64,000 bases of DNA from Paraplanobispora siamensis (GTDB lineage Bacteria > Actinomycetota > Actinomycetes > Streptosporangiales > Streptosporangiaceae): NCBI RefSeq assembly GCF_016863175.1, contig NZ_BOOJ01000055.1, positions 1-64,000 of the forward strand, read 5' to 3'. The notes under the pieces were generated by a model. The model was given only the letters and a program-made list of their open reading frames with translations. It was not told where the DNA came from and made no database searches. Both the position numbers and the translations under genes were made by a program. The stretch's first letter is position 1. The number at the start of each line of letters is the position of its first letter. Of the stretch, positions 50,523 to 59,871 are shown one piece after another.

Positions 50523-52889
50523 TCAGGCGGCGAAGACGCCCTCCCGGCGGATCGTCTGCCAGGGCAGGCGCGCCCCGAGCACGGCGGTCGCCACCGACTG
50601 GATGACCACCAGATACATGAGCTGCCGGTAGAACAGCTGCTGCAGGGGCAGCGCCCACAGCACCGAGGCCGGTTCGCGGTCCAGCCGCAGCGCGTACCAG
50701 CCGCCGAGCGCCTGGAGCAGCCCGATGCCCGCCCAGACGGCGACCGCCGGCAGCGGGTCGCCCGTCACCGCGCCGTAGACGGCCATGACGTCCACGACCG
50801 GCGCGAGCAGCGGCAGCGCCACGTGGAACAGGGCCAGATAGCCCAGGCACCGGCGGCCGAACGGCCCCGGCTCCACGATCGCGCGGCGGTGTTTCCACAT
50901 GGACTGCAGCGTGCCGTAGCACCACCGGTAGCGCTGACGCCACATCTGCCCGAGCGAGGCCGGCGCCTCGGTCCAGGCGATCGCGTCCTCGGCGTAGACC
51001 ACCCGCCAGCCGCCCCGGCACAGGGCCATGGTCAGGTCGGTGTCCTCGGCCAGGGTGTCACCGCTCAGTCCTCCGGCCGCCCGCAGCGCCGAGCGCCGGA
51101 AGGCGCCGACCGCCCCCGGCACGGTCGGCATGCACGCCAGCAGGTCGAAGGCGCGGCGGTCGAGGTTGAAGCCGATGACGTACTCGATGTGCTGCCAGCG
51201 CCCGATCATGCCGCCCCGGTTGCCCACCTTGGTGTTGCCGCTGACCGCGCCCACGGCCGGGTCGGCCATCGGCCGGACGAGGTTGCCGACGGTGGCGGGC
51301 TCGAAGACCGTGTCACCGTCCACCATGACGATGATCTCGTACGAGGCGTGCGCGACACCGGTGTTCAGCGCGGCGGCCTTGCCCCCGTTGCGCCGCCGGA
51401 TCATCCGCACCCCCGGCAGGCCGAGCGCGGAGACGACGGCGGCGGTGCCGTCGTCGGAGCCGTCGTCGACGACGATGACCTCCAGCGCTCCGGGATAGTC
51501 GGCGGCCACCAGTGAGCGCACGGTGGCCTCGATCCCGGCCTCCTCGTTGTAGGCGGGGACGATCACGGTGACGCCGGGCGGTACGGCGTGCGCCGGGTCA
51601 CGCCGGACGTCTCCCGTACGGCCCCGCACGCGGCGGGTGTGCACCCGGGCCAGGACGAGGAAGACCACCAGCCGCAGCAGGGTGAGCGCCGCGGCGACGG
51701 CCATGATCCACGACATCGCCGAGGTGAAGACGGCGGCCGCGCGCTGGAGGAGGATCAGCCCTGAGCCGACGAAGCGGTCCGTGTGCCCGGCCGGAGTATG
51801 GGCCCCTGGCACGCCGAGCGCCGAGGTGAGCGTCGTCACCCGGTATCCGCGCCCGGCGAGCCGGGTGAGCAGCAGGTCCACCTCCTCGACCGTCTGCCCG
51901 GGGTCGTCTCCGGAACCGCGCATCATGACCACCGCGCTCCTGCGCGAGGCGGCCAGCCGGGCGATCCGCCCGGTTCCCAGCTCGGCCGGGTCCGTGGCGT
52001 CCAGGTCGCCGAGCGCGAGGAGATAGCCCTGCGCGCTCATCGAGCGCAGCGCCTCCAGCTCGGCGCCGGTGAGGGCGGGCGGCGCGGAGGAGTACGGCGG
52101 GCGCGCCAGGCGGGTGTGCACGCCCGCGGCGCCGGCCAGCGCCTTCTGGGTCAGCGACAGCTCCAGCCGGAGCCGCCAGGCGGGCGCGGCGGCGAGGTCG
52201 GCGTGCACGTAGGTGTGGTTGCCGATCTCGTGCCCCTCGGCGACGATCCGCCGGGCCAGCTCGGGATGCTCGGCGATCCTGGCGCCGACGGCGAAGAAGG
52301 TCGCCTTGGCGCCGTGCTCGGCGAGCGCGTCGAGGATCCGCGGCGTCCACCGGGGATCCGGGCCGTCCTCGAAGGTGAGCGCCACCGTCCGGGCCGGGAG
52401 CCGGGCGCCGGTCCACGCGCGGCCGGCCGGGCCGAGCACGGGTCCGCCGCGCCGTACCCGCTCGAGCTCGGCGGCGGCCGCGCCGGACGGCGGTCCGGCG
52501 GCGGCCCGGCCCGGCGGCGGCTGGACGGCGAGCGCCCCGCCCGCCCCGCCGGCCACGTCGGCGACGTAGGCGTTGAGCAGCAACGCCCCCGCCGTCAGGA
52601 CCATGACGGCCGCGACCAGGAACCAGTGCCCCCGCGGATCGGCCTGCCGCCGACGCCGCCGCCGACCGGTGGACCGCCTCCCGTCCCTGCGCCCCGCCGT
52701 ACGGCCCGACCTGGGAGGTTGACCGTTCCCTTCCCCGCGCCCCGCCGTACGGCCCCGCCCAGGCGACAGGCCATCGCCCTCACGCCCCGCCGTACGGCCC
52801 GGCCTGGACGGTGGGACGGCGACATGCCTCCTCAGGTCGTCCGAGCCCGGCGGCAACGGCCGCGGCCGCGGTCTTTCGCGCCGGGTCAC
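50523..52889 (-). CDS. Polysaccharide deacetylase fused to GT2 glycosyltransferase
   Basis: A 788-residue membrane protein. N-terminal cytoplasmic tail with three GRTAGR-type repeats (25-70), one membrane segment, a NodB deacetylase domain (about 165-355: [27 protein letters not shown]), more membrane segments, then a family 2 processive glycosyltransferase (about 440-700: [38 protein letters not shown]) and C-terminal membrane segments. It probably builds and deacetylates a beta-linked glucosamine polymer at the envelope. The GTG start overlaps the upstream gene. Confidence 0.93.
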   Translation of the reverse strand: MTRRERPRPRPLPPGSDDLRRHVAVPPSRPGRTAGREGDGLSPGRGRTAGRGEGNGQPPRSGRTAGRRDGRRSTGRRRRRRQADPRGHWFLVAAVMVLTAGALLLNAYVADVAGGAGGALAVQPPPGRAAAGPPSGAAAAELERVRRGGPVLGPAGRAWTGARLPARTVALTFEDGPDPRWTPRILDALAEHGAKATFFAVGARIAEHPELARRIVAEGHEIGNHTYVHADLAAAPAWRLRLELSLTQKALAGAAGVHTRLARPPYSSAPPALTGAELEALRSMSAQGYLLALGDLDATDPAELGTGRIARLAASRRSAVVMMRGSGDDPGQTVEEVDLLLTRLAGRGYRVTTLTSALGVPGAHTPAGHTDRFVGSGLILLQRAAAVFTSAMSWIMAVAAALTLLRLVVFLVLARVHTRRVRGRTGDVRRDPAHAVPPGVTVIVPAYNEEAGIEATVRSLVAADYPGALEVIVVDDGSDDGTAAVVSALGLPGVRMIRRRNGGKAAALNTGVAHASYEIIVMVDGDTVFEPATVGNLVRPMADPAVGAVSGNTKVGNRGGMIGRWQHIEYVIGFNLDRRAFDLLACMPTVPGAVGAFRRSALRAAGGLSGDTLAEDTDLTMALCRGGWRVVYAEDAIAWTEAPASLGQMWRQRYRWCYGTLQSMWKHRRAIVEPGPFGRRCLGYLALFHVALPLLAPVVDVMAVYGAVTGDPLPAVAVWAGIGLLQALGGWYALRLDREPASVLWALPLQQLFYRQLMYLVVIQSVATAVLGARLPWQTIRREGVFAA

Positions 52890-53428
52890 TCTCCTGTCCC
52901 GACGTCCGTGCCGATGTCCTGGGCGTCCTGGCCGGGCATGGTCCCCTCCGATGACCCGGCGAGCTCCCGGCCGGGTCCGTCCGTGCCGGTCAGCTGCTCC
53001 TCCGGCTCCGGGGAGGAGGACTCCGGCTCGGCCGGGGAGGTCCGCCCGGATGACGGGGACGGCCGGTCGGAGCGCTCCCGCGAGGCCGTCGCCCCGGGCC
53101 GGGGGGAGGCCGGGGCCTGCGGGGTGCGGGAGGCCGCGCGGGCCGGGCGTTCCCCGGTGGGCGTCTGCGCGGCGTCGGGGCCGGGGGTGCGCTGCGCCGT
53201 CCGCGTGGGCCCGTCCTGAGCGGGGCGGGCGGTGGGCCGCGTGGGGGAATCCTCGGGCCAGCCGGCCTCCGGGAGCGGAGTCGGTGCGAACAACCCGGCC
53301 ACCATGGTCACCGCCAGGGCGAACCCCAGCGTGCCGACGACGCCTCCCGCCGCTCTCAGAAGCCGCCTGCGCCGTCCGGTCCCGTCGACGAACACGGCGG
53401 CGCCGGTGGGCGGATACCTATCGTTCAC
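52886..53428 (-). CDS. Single-pass envelope protein with Pro/Ser-rich exterior
   Basis: A 180-residue protein: a short N-terminus ([20 protein letters not shown]), one membrane segment ([20 protein letters not shown]) and a low-complexity Pro/Ser/Thr/Glu-rich outside part. It overlaps the deacetylase/glycosyltransferase gene (GTGA) and is the usual small partner of that enzyme in actinomycetes. GTG 53428 gives the conserved start; an upstream ATG at 53479 is less likely. Confidence 0.7.
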   Translation of the reverse strand: MNDRYPPTGAAVFVDGTGRRRRLLRAAGGVVGTLGFALAVTMVAGLFAPTPLPEAGWPEDSPTRPTARPAQDGPTRTAQRTPGPDAAQTPTGERPARAASRTPQAPASPRPGATASRERSDRPSPSSGRTSPAEPESSSPEPEEQLTGTDGPGRELAGSSEGTMPGQDAQDIGTDVGTGE

Positions 53429-53512
53429 GGGCGGAGAGCGTAGTGACGCCCGGCGACAATCCTGCTCAGAGGGTCTCATCCCGGGCGAGAGCGGCGTTCA
53501 CCGCGGGACGGC

Positions 53513-54265
53513 TCAGTCGAGGATCTCGGGGACGCCGGGGGTGAGCCAGTGGAGGCGCTCGGCGAGTCCCGCGGCGGCGAAGGACGCGGTGACCTGCTCG
53601 CGGTCCTCGGTGAAGTGCTCCCAGGAGGCGTAGTGGATCGGGCAGACCCTGCGGGCCCCCAGTGAGCGGGTGAGCGCCGCGCCCTGCGCGCCGTCCATGC
53701 AGATCAGCTCGCCGCCGCCGAAGTTCTCGATGCGCGGGGCCCCCAGGTGCAGCAGCGCGGTGCCGATGGCGAACCGGCGGCCGATCTCGTCGAGTTCGTC
53801 GAAGTAGACGGTGTCGCCGGAGATGTAGAGGGCCTCGTCGTCGCCGGGTTCCTCGACGACGAAGCCGGTGACGTCCCCGAAGGGGCCGTGCACGCCGGGG
53901 GTGCCGGTGACCCGCAGGGTCGTGCCGCCGACGGTCAGCTCGCGGGTGGTCCACGGCTCCAGGCCGACGGCGCCGCGGCCCAGGCGCCCGGCGCCGCTGA
54001 CGGTGGTCAGCACCGGACGTCCGTCGAGCAGCGTGCGGCCGATGGTGTCCAGGTTGTCGTAGTGCTCGTCATGGCTCAGCAGGACGGCGTCGACCGGCGG
54101 CAGGTCGCCGGCCTCGATCGCCGGGCCCGCGGTGCTGCGCAGCACGACGGGACCGTAGTCGAACTCGGCCGGGGCGGGGTCGAAGACGGGATCGGTGAGC
54201 AGGCGCAGCCCGCCGATCTCCAGCAGGACGGTCGCGGTGCCGATGTGCGTGACGGTGATCTTCAT
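53513..54265 (-). CDS. MBL-fold metal-dependent hydrolase (UlaG-like)
   Basis: A 250-residue MBL protein: THIGTATVLLEIGGLRLLTD, metal motif LLSHDEHYDNLD, GPFGDVTGFVV, YISGDTVYFDEL and CPIHYASWEHF. This is the UlaG/YtnP-like branch of cytosolic MBL hydrolases. Substrate unknown. ATG 54265. Confidence 0.9.
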   Translation of the reverse strand: MKITVTHIGTATVLLEIGGLRLLTDPVFDPAPAEFDYGPVVLRSTAGPAIEAGDLPPVDAVLLSHDEHYDNLDTIGRTLLDGRPVLTTVSGAGRLGRGAVGLEPWTTRELTVGGTTLRVTGTPGVHGPFGDVTGFVVEEPGDDEALYISGDTVYFDELDEIGRRFAIGTALLHLGAPRIENFGGGELICMDGAQGAALTRSLGARRVCPIHYASWEHFTEDREQVTASFAAAGLAERLHWLTPGVPEILD

Positions 54266-54401
54266 GTCGCTCTCTTTCGCGTGTCGTTGTTCTGCGGGGG
54301 CGCGCGTGCCGTGCCGGGACGCGCGGGATCGACCGGCGCCGCGGACGCGGCCCGGTTACGGGAGGGGTGGGGGTACGGCCGGCGGATCGGCCAGCCGCGG
54401 A

Positions 54402-55406
54402 TCAGCCGGGGACGGTGGTCCGGAACCTGCTGCGGTACTCGCCGGGCGTGGTGCCCAGCCGGTCGCGGAAGACCCGGTGCAGGGTCTCCACCGAACGGAA
54501 CCCGCACGCCCTGGCGATGTCGGACGGCAGGCGGCCGGTGCGCTCCAGCAGCCGACGCGCGGCCTCCAGCCGCATGCTCTCGACGAACGCGCCCGGCGTG
54601 CTGCCGGTCTCGGCGTGGAAGACCCGGGCGAAGGTCCGCTCGCTCATCGCCGTCCGCGCCGCCAGGGCGGGCACCGACAGGTCGGCGTCCAGATGCTCGC
54701 CGATCCACAGCCGCAGGTCGCGGATGTCGTCGCGGCCGCCGGGCCGCTGCGCCAGCGGCACGCTGAACTGGCTCTGCCCGCCCGGTCGCTGCAGGTACAT
54801 GACCATCGCGCGGGCGACGTCGAGGGCGACCTGGTCACCGTGGTCCTCGGCGACCAGAGCGAGTGCCAGGTCCATCGAGGAGGTGATGCCGGCGCTGGTC
54901 CACATCCGGCCCGAGCGCACGAAGATCGGATCGGACTCGACCCGGATCTCGGGGTGGTCGGCGGCGAGCCGTCCGACGGTCGCCCAGTGCGTGGTGGCGC
55001 GGTGCCCGTCCAGCAGCCCGGCGGCCGCGGTGATGTGCGCGCCCGCGCACACCGACGCCACCCGGCCGGCTGCGGGGCCCACCTCGCTCAGCCAGGCCAC
55101 CACGCCCGGGTCGATCTGCGGGACCGGGCCTCCCGGGCCGATCAGCATCCGCCCCGGCACCAGCAGCGTGTCGATCGCCTGGCGCTGCTCGGCGAAGACC
55201 TCCTCCACGCAGAGCCGTACCCCCGAGAAGGTCGGCACCGGGCCGCGCCGCTCACCGGCCAGGCGCACCTCGTAACCGGGGCGCCGCCCGCCCAGGAACT
55301 GGCCGGCCATCGCGAAGACCTCGGCCGGGCCGGTCACGTCCAGCGTGTCGACTCCGGGGAACATCGCGATCACGACGACGTGGGGCGGGGTGGGGCAGGC
55401 GCTCAT
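54402..55406 (-). CDS. GlxA-family AraC-type regulator
   Basis: A 334-residue regulator. The N-terminal DJ-1/PfpI amidotransferase-like domain (VVIAMFPGVDTLDVTGPAEVF, ASVCAGAHITAAAGLLDG with the nucleophile-elbow Cys) is followed by a double AraC helix-turn-helix (LSVPALAARTAMSERTFAR, PSDIARACGFRSVETLHRVF). Such factors activate catabolic genes. ATG 55406. Its target may be the MBL gene that follows on the same strand. Confidence 0.93.
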   Translation of the reverse strand: MSACPTPPHVVVIAMFPGVDTLDVTGPAEVFAMAGQFLGGRRPGYEVRLAGERRGPVPTFSGVRLCVEEVFAEQRQAIDTLLVPGRMLIGPGGPVPQIDPGVVAWLSEVGPAAGRVASVCAGAHITAAAGLLDGHRATTHWATVGRLAADHPEIRVESDPIFVRSGRMWTSAGITSSMDLALALVAEDHGDQVALDVARAMVMYLQRPGGQSQFSVPLAQRPGGRDDIRDLRLWIGEHLDADLSVPALAARTAMSERTFARVFHAETGSTPGAFVESMRLEAARRLLERTGRLPSDIARACGFRSVETLHRVFRDRLGTTPGEYRSRFRTTVPG

Positions 55407-55487
55407 GTCTCAACTATCCGGGCGGGCGCCGACTGTCGGCAATGACAGGTTATTGCAAGATCCTGCCATGATCGTCAGTACCCGCCG

Positions 55488-55700
55488 TCAGTACTGGTTC
55501 GTCTCGGCGTCCCGGGCCAGTCCCTCGTCGATCGCCTCGGTGGACACCCCCGCCAGGCCCAGGTGGTCCTTGGCGATCCGCCCGAGCGTGGGCAGGCTCG
55601 CGCGGTCCGGCCAGGTCCCGGGATCCCACAGCGACGAGCGCAGGAACGCCTTCGCGCAGTGCATGTACAGCTCCTCGACCTCGACGAGGACCGCCAGCCG
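55488..55700 (-). pseudogene. C-terminal remnant of a PNPOx-type flavin protein
   Basis: The minus frame reads RLAVLVEVEELYMHCAKAFL, RSSLWDPGTWPDRASLPTLG and ends with ARDAETNQY plus stop. This is the conserved end of pyridoxamine-phosphate-oxidase-like flavoproteins; about the first two thirds of the gene are missing. The break lies at about 55700, where the FecCD remnant begins on the other strand. Confidence 0.72.
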
Positions 55701-56023
55701 CGGCCCTGTTCGTGTACACCGTCGGTTCCCTCGGGCGCGGCGGGGCCACGCAACTCAAACTCGCGCTCTCCGGGGCCGCCACCTCGGCGGCCTTCGCGTC
55801 CATCGTCAGCGCCGTCGTCCTGCCCCGCAACGGCATCGCCGGAAGCTTCCGGCTGTGGCAGATCGGCGGGGTCGGCGGCGCTCTCCTGGTCCCCGTCGCC
55901 GACTTCGCCGGCCAGTTCGCGTTCGACACCCGCTATCCGGTCGGCGTCGTCACCGGCGTCCTCGGCGCGCCGTACCTCGTCTATCTGATCGCCCGCACCC
56001 ACCGGGCCGGAGGCTCGATGTGA
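55697..56023 (+). pseudogene. Remnant of a FecCD-type siderophore permease
   Basis: The frame opens with AALFVYTVGSLGRGGATQLK and LALSGAATSAAFASIVSAVV (middle of FecCD permeases), reaches SFRLWQIGGVGG and jumps straight to ALLVPVADFAGQFAFDTRYP and GVVTGVLGAPYLVYLIAR, the family C-terminus. About 70-80 residues between these parts and the whole first half are lost. It joins tail to tail with the PNPOx remnant, so at least two deletions shaped this spot. Confidence 0.72.
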
Positions 56024-56046
56024 CCGTACGGGGCCGCGGACCGGGC

Positions 56047-56074
56047 GTCCGGATATTTGGCGAGTTGTCCGGAT
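56047..56074. promoter_or_regulatory. Direct repeat ahead of the expansin-like gene
   Basis: gtccggat occurs at 56047-56054 and 56067-56074, 20 bp apart (two helical turns), about 55-80 bp before the start codon. A possible activator or repressor site. Confidence 0.4.
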
Positions 56075-56127
56075 GAGATAGATCGGCTCGGCTACTGTCA
56101 CCTCCATCCCCCATGAGAGGACCCCCG

Positions 56128-56844
56128 ATGCGACGCCTGACCGCCGTTCTCGCAGCCGTGCTCGCCGCGAGCCCGCTCCCGCCCGCCCAGGCCCTGGCGG
56201 TGTCCGCCCGGGACGGGGCGGACAGCGCGGCTTCGGAGACGGCCGGAGCCGGAGCGGTCAAGGGGAAGGCGACGTTCTACCGGCTGCGCTCCGGGAGCGG
56301 CAACTGCTCGTACCCCTCGAACCCGGCCGGTGACCTCTACGTCGCGCTCTCCCCCCGCGAGTACGCCGCCGCGGCGGCCTGCGGCGGCTACCTGAACGTC
56401 ACCGGGCCCATGGGCAGCGTCCGGGTCAAGGTCGTCGACCAGTGCCCGGAGTGCCCGGCGGGGCACATCGACCTGAGCCGTACGGCCTTCGCCCGCATCG
56501 CGGACCCCGGCAAGGGCACGGTGGGGGTCACCTACCGCCCGGTCCGCGACCCGCGGGTCGGCGGGCCGCTCTCCTTCCGCGTCAAGGAGGGGTCGTCGCG
56601 GTGGTGGCTGGCCCTGCTGGTCGTCGACCACGGCAACCCGCTCGCCTCGGTCGAGGTGAGGCCGGCCGGGGGTGCGTGGCGCAAGCTGGTCAGGGCCGAC
56701 TACAACTACTGGATCGCCGAGTCCGGCGTGGGCCGGGGCCCGTTCACCGTACGGGTCACCGACATCCGAGGCCACCGGGCCACGGCCCCGCGCGTCCGCC
56801 TGGCCCCCGGCGTCGTCCAGCGCACCGCCGTGAAGATGTACTGA
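56128..56844 (+). CDS. Secreted expansin-like protein (DPBB plus CBM63-like)
   Basis: A 238-residue precursor with signal peptide. Residues about 45-135 form a double-psi beta barrel (KGKATFYRLRSGSGNCSYP, LYVALSPREY, ACGGYLNV, VVDQCPECPAGHIDLSRTAF with the conserved HxDLS). The C-terminal half matches the expansin CBM63 domain (YRPVRDPRVGGPLSFRVKEG, WWLALLVVDHGNPLASVEV). It should loosen cellulose-xylan contacts without hydrolysis, complementing the xylanase and pectate lyase. The ATG at 56128 is favoured by the AGAGGA site; 56113 is an alternative. Confidence 0.88.
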   Translation: MRRLTAVLAAVLAASPLPPAQALAVSARDGADSAASETAGAGAVKGKATFYRLRSGSGNCSYPSNPAGDLYVALSPREYAAAAACGGYLNVTGPMGSVRVKVVDQCPECPAGHIDLSRTAFARIADPGKGTVGVTYRPVRDPRVGGPLSFRVKEGSSRWWLALLVVDHGNPLASVEVRPAGGAWRKLVRADYNYWIAESGVGRGPFTVRVTDIRGHRATAPRVRLAPGVVQRTAVKMY

Positions 56845-56906
56845 CGCGGGCGGGACTCCCGGCGCGGGCGGCATGGGTGCCCCGGAGCCGGGTAAGCAGG
56901 GTGGAC

Positions 56907-56963
56907 ATGACAGGAAGACACACGGCGGACGGCCGCGGGACCGCGACGGCCGGGTGGTCGTGA
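56907..56963 (+). CDS. 18-residue leader ORF coupled to the SRPBCC gene
   Basis: ATG 56907 to tga 56961-56963 (MTGRHTADGRG-type peptide). Its stop overlaps the SRPBCC start as TGATG, so it could couple translation. Alternatively it is the original N-terminus, separated by a frameshift. Confidence 0.35.
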   Translation: MTGRHTADGRGTATAGWS

Positions 56964-57376
56964 TGGGCGGCAGGGAGCACCACGGGACGCGTGCGCTGGG
57001 CGCGCTCGCCGAGGTGGCGTTCGGCACGGCCAGCGACCTGACCCGGCTCGACCGCTGGCTCCCCGAGGGGATCTCGGCCGTCCCGGCCGACGGCGACGCC
57101 GTGACGGTCCGCTGGCGGGCCGGTGACCGGGAGGGCGAGACGCGCTGCACGGTCTCCGTCGTCCCGGAACGGCTGCGCCTCGAATGGCGGGCCGAGGGCC
57201 CGGCCGGCGCCTCGGGGTGGCTGGAGGTCGGCGAGAACGGCGCCGGCAGCTCCCGGGTCGAGGTATGCCTGCGGACCGCCGGAGGCGGACCGGGCGAGGA
57301 GACCGTGGACGAGCTTCTGGAACAGGCGCTGCGCAACCTCGACCGCGAGGTCGGCGAGAACTTCACGGCGGGCTGA
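56963..57376 (+). CDS. SRPBCC-superfamily protein
   Basis: A 137-residue helix-grip protein: ALAEVAFGTASDLTRLDRWL, VTVRWRAGDREGETRCTVSV, a Glu/Trp-rich strand (RLRLEWRAEGPAG) and a C-terminal amphipathic helix (VDELLEQALRNLDREV). Members bind hydrophobic ligands or act as cyclases/ATPase activators; no specific role can be assigned. The start ATG overlaps a short leader ORF. Confidence 0.75.
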   Translation: MGGREHHGTRALGALAEVAFGTASDLTRLDRWLPEGISAVPADGDAVTVRWRAGDREGETRCTVSVVPERLRLEWRAEGPAGASGWLEVGENGAGSSRVEVCLRTAGGGPGEETVDELLEQALRNLDREVGENFTAG

Positions 57377-57456
57377 GCCGGCCGCCGGGGAGACCGGACC
57401 GAGCCCGCGATCGGGAACACCGCGCTGAACCGGCCGCCGGGGACACCGGACCGAGC
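57372..57456. repeat. 33-bp repeat of the SRPBCC stop region
   Basis: A 33-bp sequence containing the stop codon (57372-57404) recurs at 57424-57456 with two mismatches; shorter pieces follow up to about 57480. Confidence 0.88.
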
Positions 57457-57481
57457 AGGCGGCCGCGGGGACACCGGGTCC

Positions 57482-57517
57482 GGCCGCGCGGGACGGGTGG
57501 GTCCGTCCCGCGCGGCC
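57482..57517. terminator. Terminator between SRPBCC and EF-Tu genes
   Basis: Perfect 15-bp arms (57482-57496 and 57503-57517), 6-nt loop gtgggt. It lies between convergent genes and can serve both. Confidence 0.9.
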
Positions 57518-57532
57518 CGGGCGGCCGGGTGG

Positions 57533-58699
57533 TCAGTCGGCCACGGTGAGGACCGTGCCCGCGCCGACCGTGAGGCCGCCCTCGCGGATCGCGAAGCCGA
57601 GGCCGGGCTCGACCGCCACCGCCTTGCCCAGCTCCACCGAGACCTCCACGGTCTCGCCGGGCTGCGCGGGCGACGGCAGCGTCAGCTCACCCGGCACGTC
57701 GGTGGTGCGCAGGTAGAACTGCGGCCGGTACCCGGAGGCGACCGGCCGCCGCCGTCCGCCCTCCTCGGCGGTCAGGAGGTACAGCCGGGCGGTGAACGAC
57801 CGGTGGGCCCGCTGGCTGAGCGGGGCCGCCAGCACCATGCCGCGCCGCACCTGCTCCCGCTTGACCCCGCGCAGCAGGACGGCGGCGTTGTCGCCCGCCT
57901 CGCCCCGCTCCATCGTCTTGCCGAACGTCTCCACCCCGGTGACCACCGCGGTGAACCCGTCGCCGAAGCCGACGACCTCGACGGAGTCGCCCACGCGTAC
58001 GGTGCCCCGCTCGATCGCGCCGGTGACGACCGTGCCCCGGCCGGTCACCGTGAGCACGTTCTCCACCGGCATCAGGAAGGGCGCGTCCACGTACCTGACC
58101 GGCACGGGGATGTGCTCGTCGACCGTCCGGAGCAGCGCCTCGATCGACGCCGTCCACGCCGGGTCGCCCTCCAGCGCCCGCAGCCCGGACACCCGTACCA
58201 TCGGCACGTCGCGGTAGCCGTGCTCGGTCAGCAGGTCGGCCAGCTCCAGCTCGACCAGGTCGGTCAGCTCCGGGTCGGCGCCGTCGGCCTTGTTGACCGC
58301 GACGACCAGGTGCTCGACGCCCACCCGCCGGGCGAGCAGCACGTGCTCCCTGGTCTGCGGCATGATGCCGTCCTGGGCCGACACGACGAGGATCGCGCCG
58401 TCGAGCTGCGCCGCCCCCGTGATCATGTTCTTCACGTAGTCGGCGTGGCCGGGCATGTCCACGTGCGCGTAGTGGCGGGTGGCGGTCTCGTACTCGACGT
58501 GCGAGATGTTGATCGTGATGCCCCGCAGGTGCTCCTCCGGGGTCCGGTCGATCCGCTCGAACGGCGTGTAGGTGGCCTGGCCCCGCTCGGCGAGCACCTT
58601 GGTGATCGCGGCGGTCAGCGTGGTCTTGCCGTGGTCGACGTGGCCCATCGTGCCGATGTTGAGGTGCGGCTTGTTGCGCACATAGGCCTGCTTGGCCAT
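57533..58699 (-). CDS. tuf: Divergent second elongation factor Tu (EF-Tu3-like)
   Basis: A 388-residue EF-Tu with all three domains. G1 GHVDHGKTT, switch [13 protein letters not shown]3 DMPGHADY (normally DCPGH), G4 NKAD, G5 VSGL (normally SAL). Domain 2 has [13 protein letters not shown]; the domain 3 loop reads [14 protein letters not shown] where normal EF-Tu has NNYRPQF. It stands alone, away from rpsL-rpsG-fusA, and ends at a strong terminator. Extra divergent EF-Tu genes are known in Streptomyces and in Planobispora, where EF-Tu variants go with elfamycin resistance. The ATG at 58699 has a GAAGAG site. A role in antibiotic self-protection or stress translation is inferred. Confidence 0.93.
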   Translation of the reverse strand: MAKQAYVRNKPHLNIGTMGHVDHGKTTLTAAITKVLAERGQATYTPFERIDRTPEEHLRGITINISHVEYETATRHYAHVDMPGHADYVKNMITGAAQLDGAILVVSAQDGIMPQTREHVLLARRVGVEHLVVAVNKADGADPELTDLVELELADLLTEHGYRDVPMVRVSGLRALEGDPAWTASIEALLRTVDEHIPVPVRYVDAPFLMPVENVLTVTGRGTVVTGAIERGTVRVGDSVEVVGFGDGFTAVVTGVETFGKTMERGEAGDNAAVLLRGVKREQVRRGMVLAAPLSQRAHRSFTARLYLLTAEEGGRRRPVASGYRPQFYLRTTDVPGELTLPSPAQPGETVEVSVELGKAVAVEPGLGFAIREGGLTVGAGTVLTVAD

Positions 58700-58956
58700 T
58701 GGTTCTCTTCCTTGGTCTGCCTGGATCCGTCGTGACCCGTCTCGGGCCGACAACCTCTCCCCGCCGGGTCACATCGGGACTTACGGGAAGAGGTCAGCGC
58801 TCCAGGCCGTCGCAGACACGCTCGAACACACCCGCGGCGGCGGGCGTCACGAGGCGAGCGTGCTGGAACATGGTGACCATAGTGGCCCGCTCAGCACCGG
58901 CGGGCAACGGATTATTCCCGGGCCTCCTCAGGGCCCGGGGCCGGTCGGTCCCCGGA

Positions 58957-59778
58957 TCAGTCCTTGAAGTAGACCAGCTGGTGGCTGGAGGCCAGCAGGG
59001 TGCCGTCGCGGCCCCACAGGTGGGCGGTCTGGTCGAAGTAGCCGCGCGAGAAGCGGTTGGTGCGCGCGGTGCCCAGGACGTAGTCGTCGCCGTGGGCAGC
59101 GATCTCCGCGGCGTCGGCGTGGAAGTACACGGTCAGGGAGACGGTCCCGGCCGCCATGTACCGGCCGCGCCGCAGGAAGACCCGCGGATAGAAGACGTCG
59201 CACATCGACGCCAGGGCCGGGAAGTCCAGCGGGCGGGCCGGGGCGTCGCGCACCCACAGGGTCGTGGTCGAGTCGGGGTGCTCACCGGCGTCCTGGTCGG
59301 GCACGGCCCCCTCGACGAAGCGCATCTCGTAGTTGCGGGCCCAGGCGATGAAGTCCGGGAAGTCCTGCGCCGGGACGGCGTCCGGCGGCGGCACCGGCGG
59401 CATGCCGGCCTCGGTGTCCGACCACGTGTCGCGGTGGATGCCGAACACCGCGGTGGCGGTGGTCCTGACGGAGCCCTCCTGCGACAGCTCCAGCGTCCAG
59501 TGCTGGTTGGTGCGGTTGCTGCGCACGAGCCGCGCGGTGATGTCGAAGTCGCCGTCGGCGACGGGGGCGGCGTAGTTGACGGTGAGGGAGAGCGGATCGC
59601 CGAGCCGGTCGGGGTGCTGCTGGACGGCCCGCACCAGGGTGGCGGCGGTGATGCCTCCGAAGGGGCCGACCATGTTCGCGTACTCCGGCCTGGTCCGCGT
59701 CGTCGTACGGCCGTCGACCGCGGCGGGCAGGGCGATGGCCGCGTCGAACGGGTGCGGCGGAGCGTCGGTCTCGATCAC
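58957..59778 (-). CDS. Acyl-CoA thioesterase-family protein (TesB-like)
   Basis: A 273-residue double hotdog protein: MVGPFGGITAATLVRAVQ, LTVNYAAPVADGDFDI, then a second half with TTTLWVRDAPARPLDFPAL, VSLTVYFHADAAEI and GTARTNRFSRGYFDQTAHLW. It would hydrolyse acyl-CoA. GTG 59778 follows GAGGAG. It is divergent from a TetR gene with a perfect operator in between, so it is probably induced by a fatty-acid-like signal. Confidence 0.88.
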   Translation of the reverse strand: MIETDAPPHPFDAAIALPAAVDGRTTTRTRPEYANMVGPFGGITAATLVRAVQQHPDRLGDPLSLTVNYAAPVADGDFDITARLVRSNRTNQHWTLELSQEGSVRTTATAVFGIHRDTWSDTEAGMPPVPPPDAVPAQDFPDFIAWARNYEMRFVEGAVPDQDAGEHPDSTTTLWVRDAPARPLDFPALASMCDVFYPRVFLRRGRYMAAGTVSLTVYFHADAAEIAAHGDDYVLGTARTNRFSRGYFDQTAHLWGRDGTLLASSHQLVYFKD

Positions 59779-59823
59779 GCTGTCTCCTCGGGGGCAGGAA
59801 GGGGATTTCCAGTGCATACCGGA

Positions 59824-59847
59824 TCTATGTATGACAACATACATAGA
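59824..59847. promoter_or_regulatory. TetR operator between thioesterase and TetR genes
   Basis: Perfect 10-bp arms tctatgtatg (59824-59833) and catacataga (59838-59847), spacer acaa. It is the only AT-rich stretch nearby and overlaps both promoters. Confidence 0.88.
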
Positions 59848-59871
59848 AGCCGAGGTACCGGGAGCAGCGGG

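Noticed and set aside
58699-59871. Long open frame leading into the second TetR gene
   Set aside because: Antisense to the thioesterase gene and reads through the operator; the family start is at 59872.
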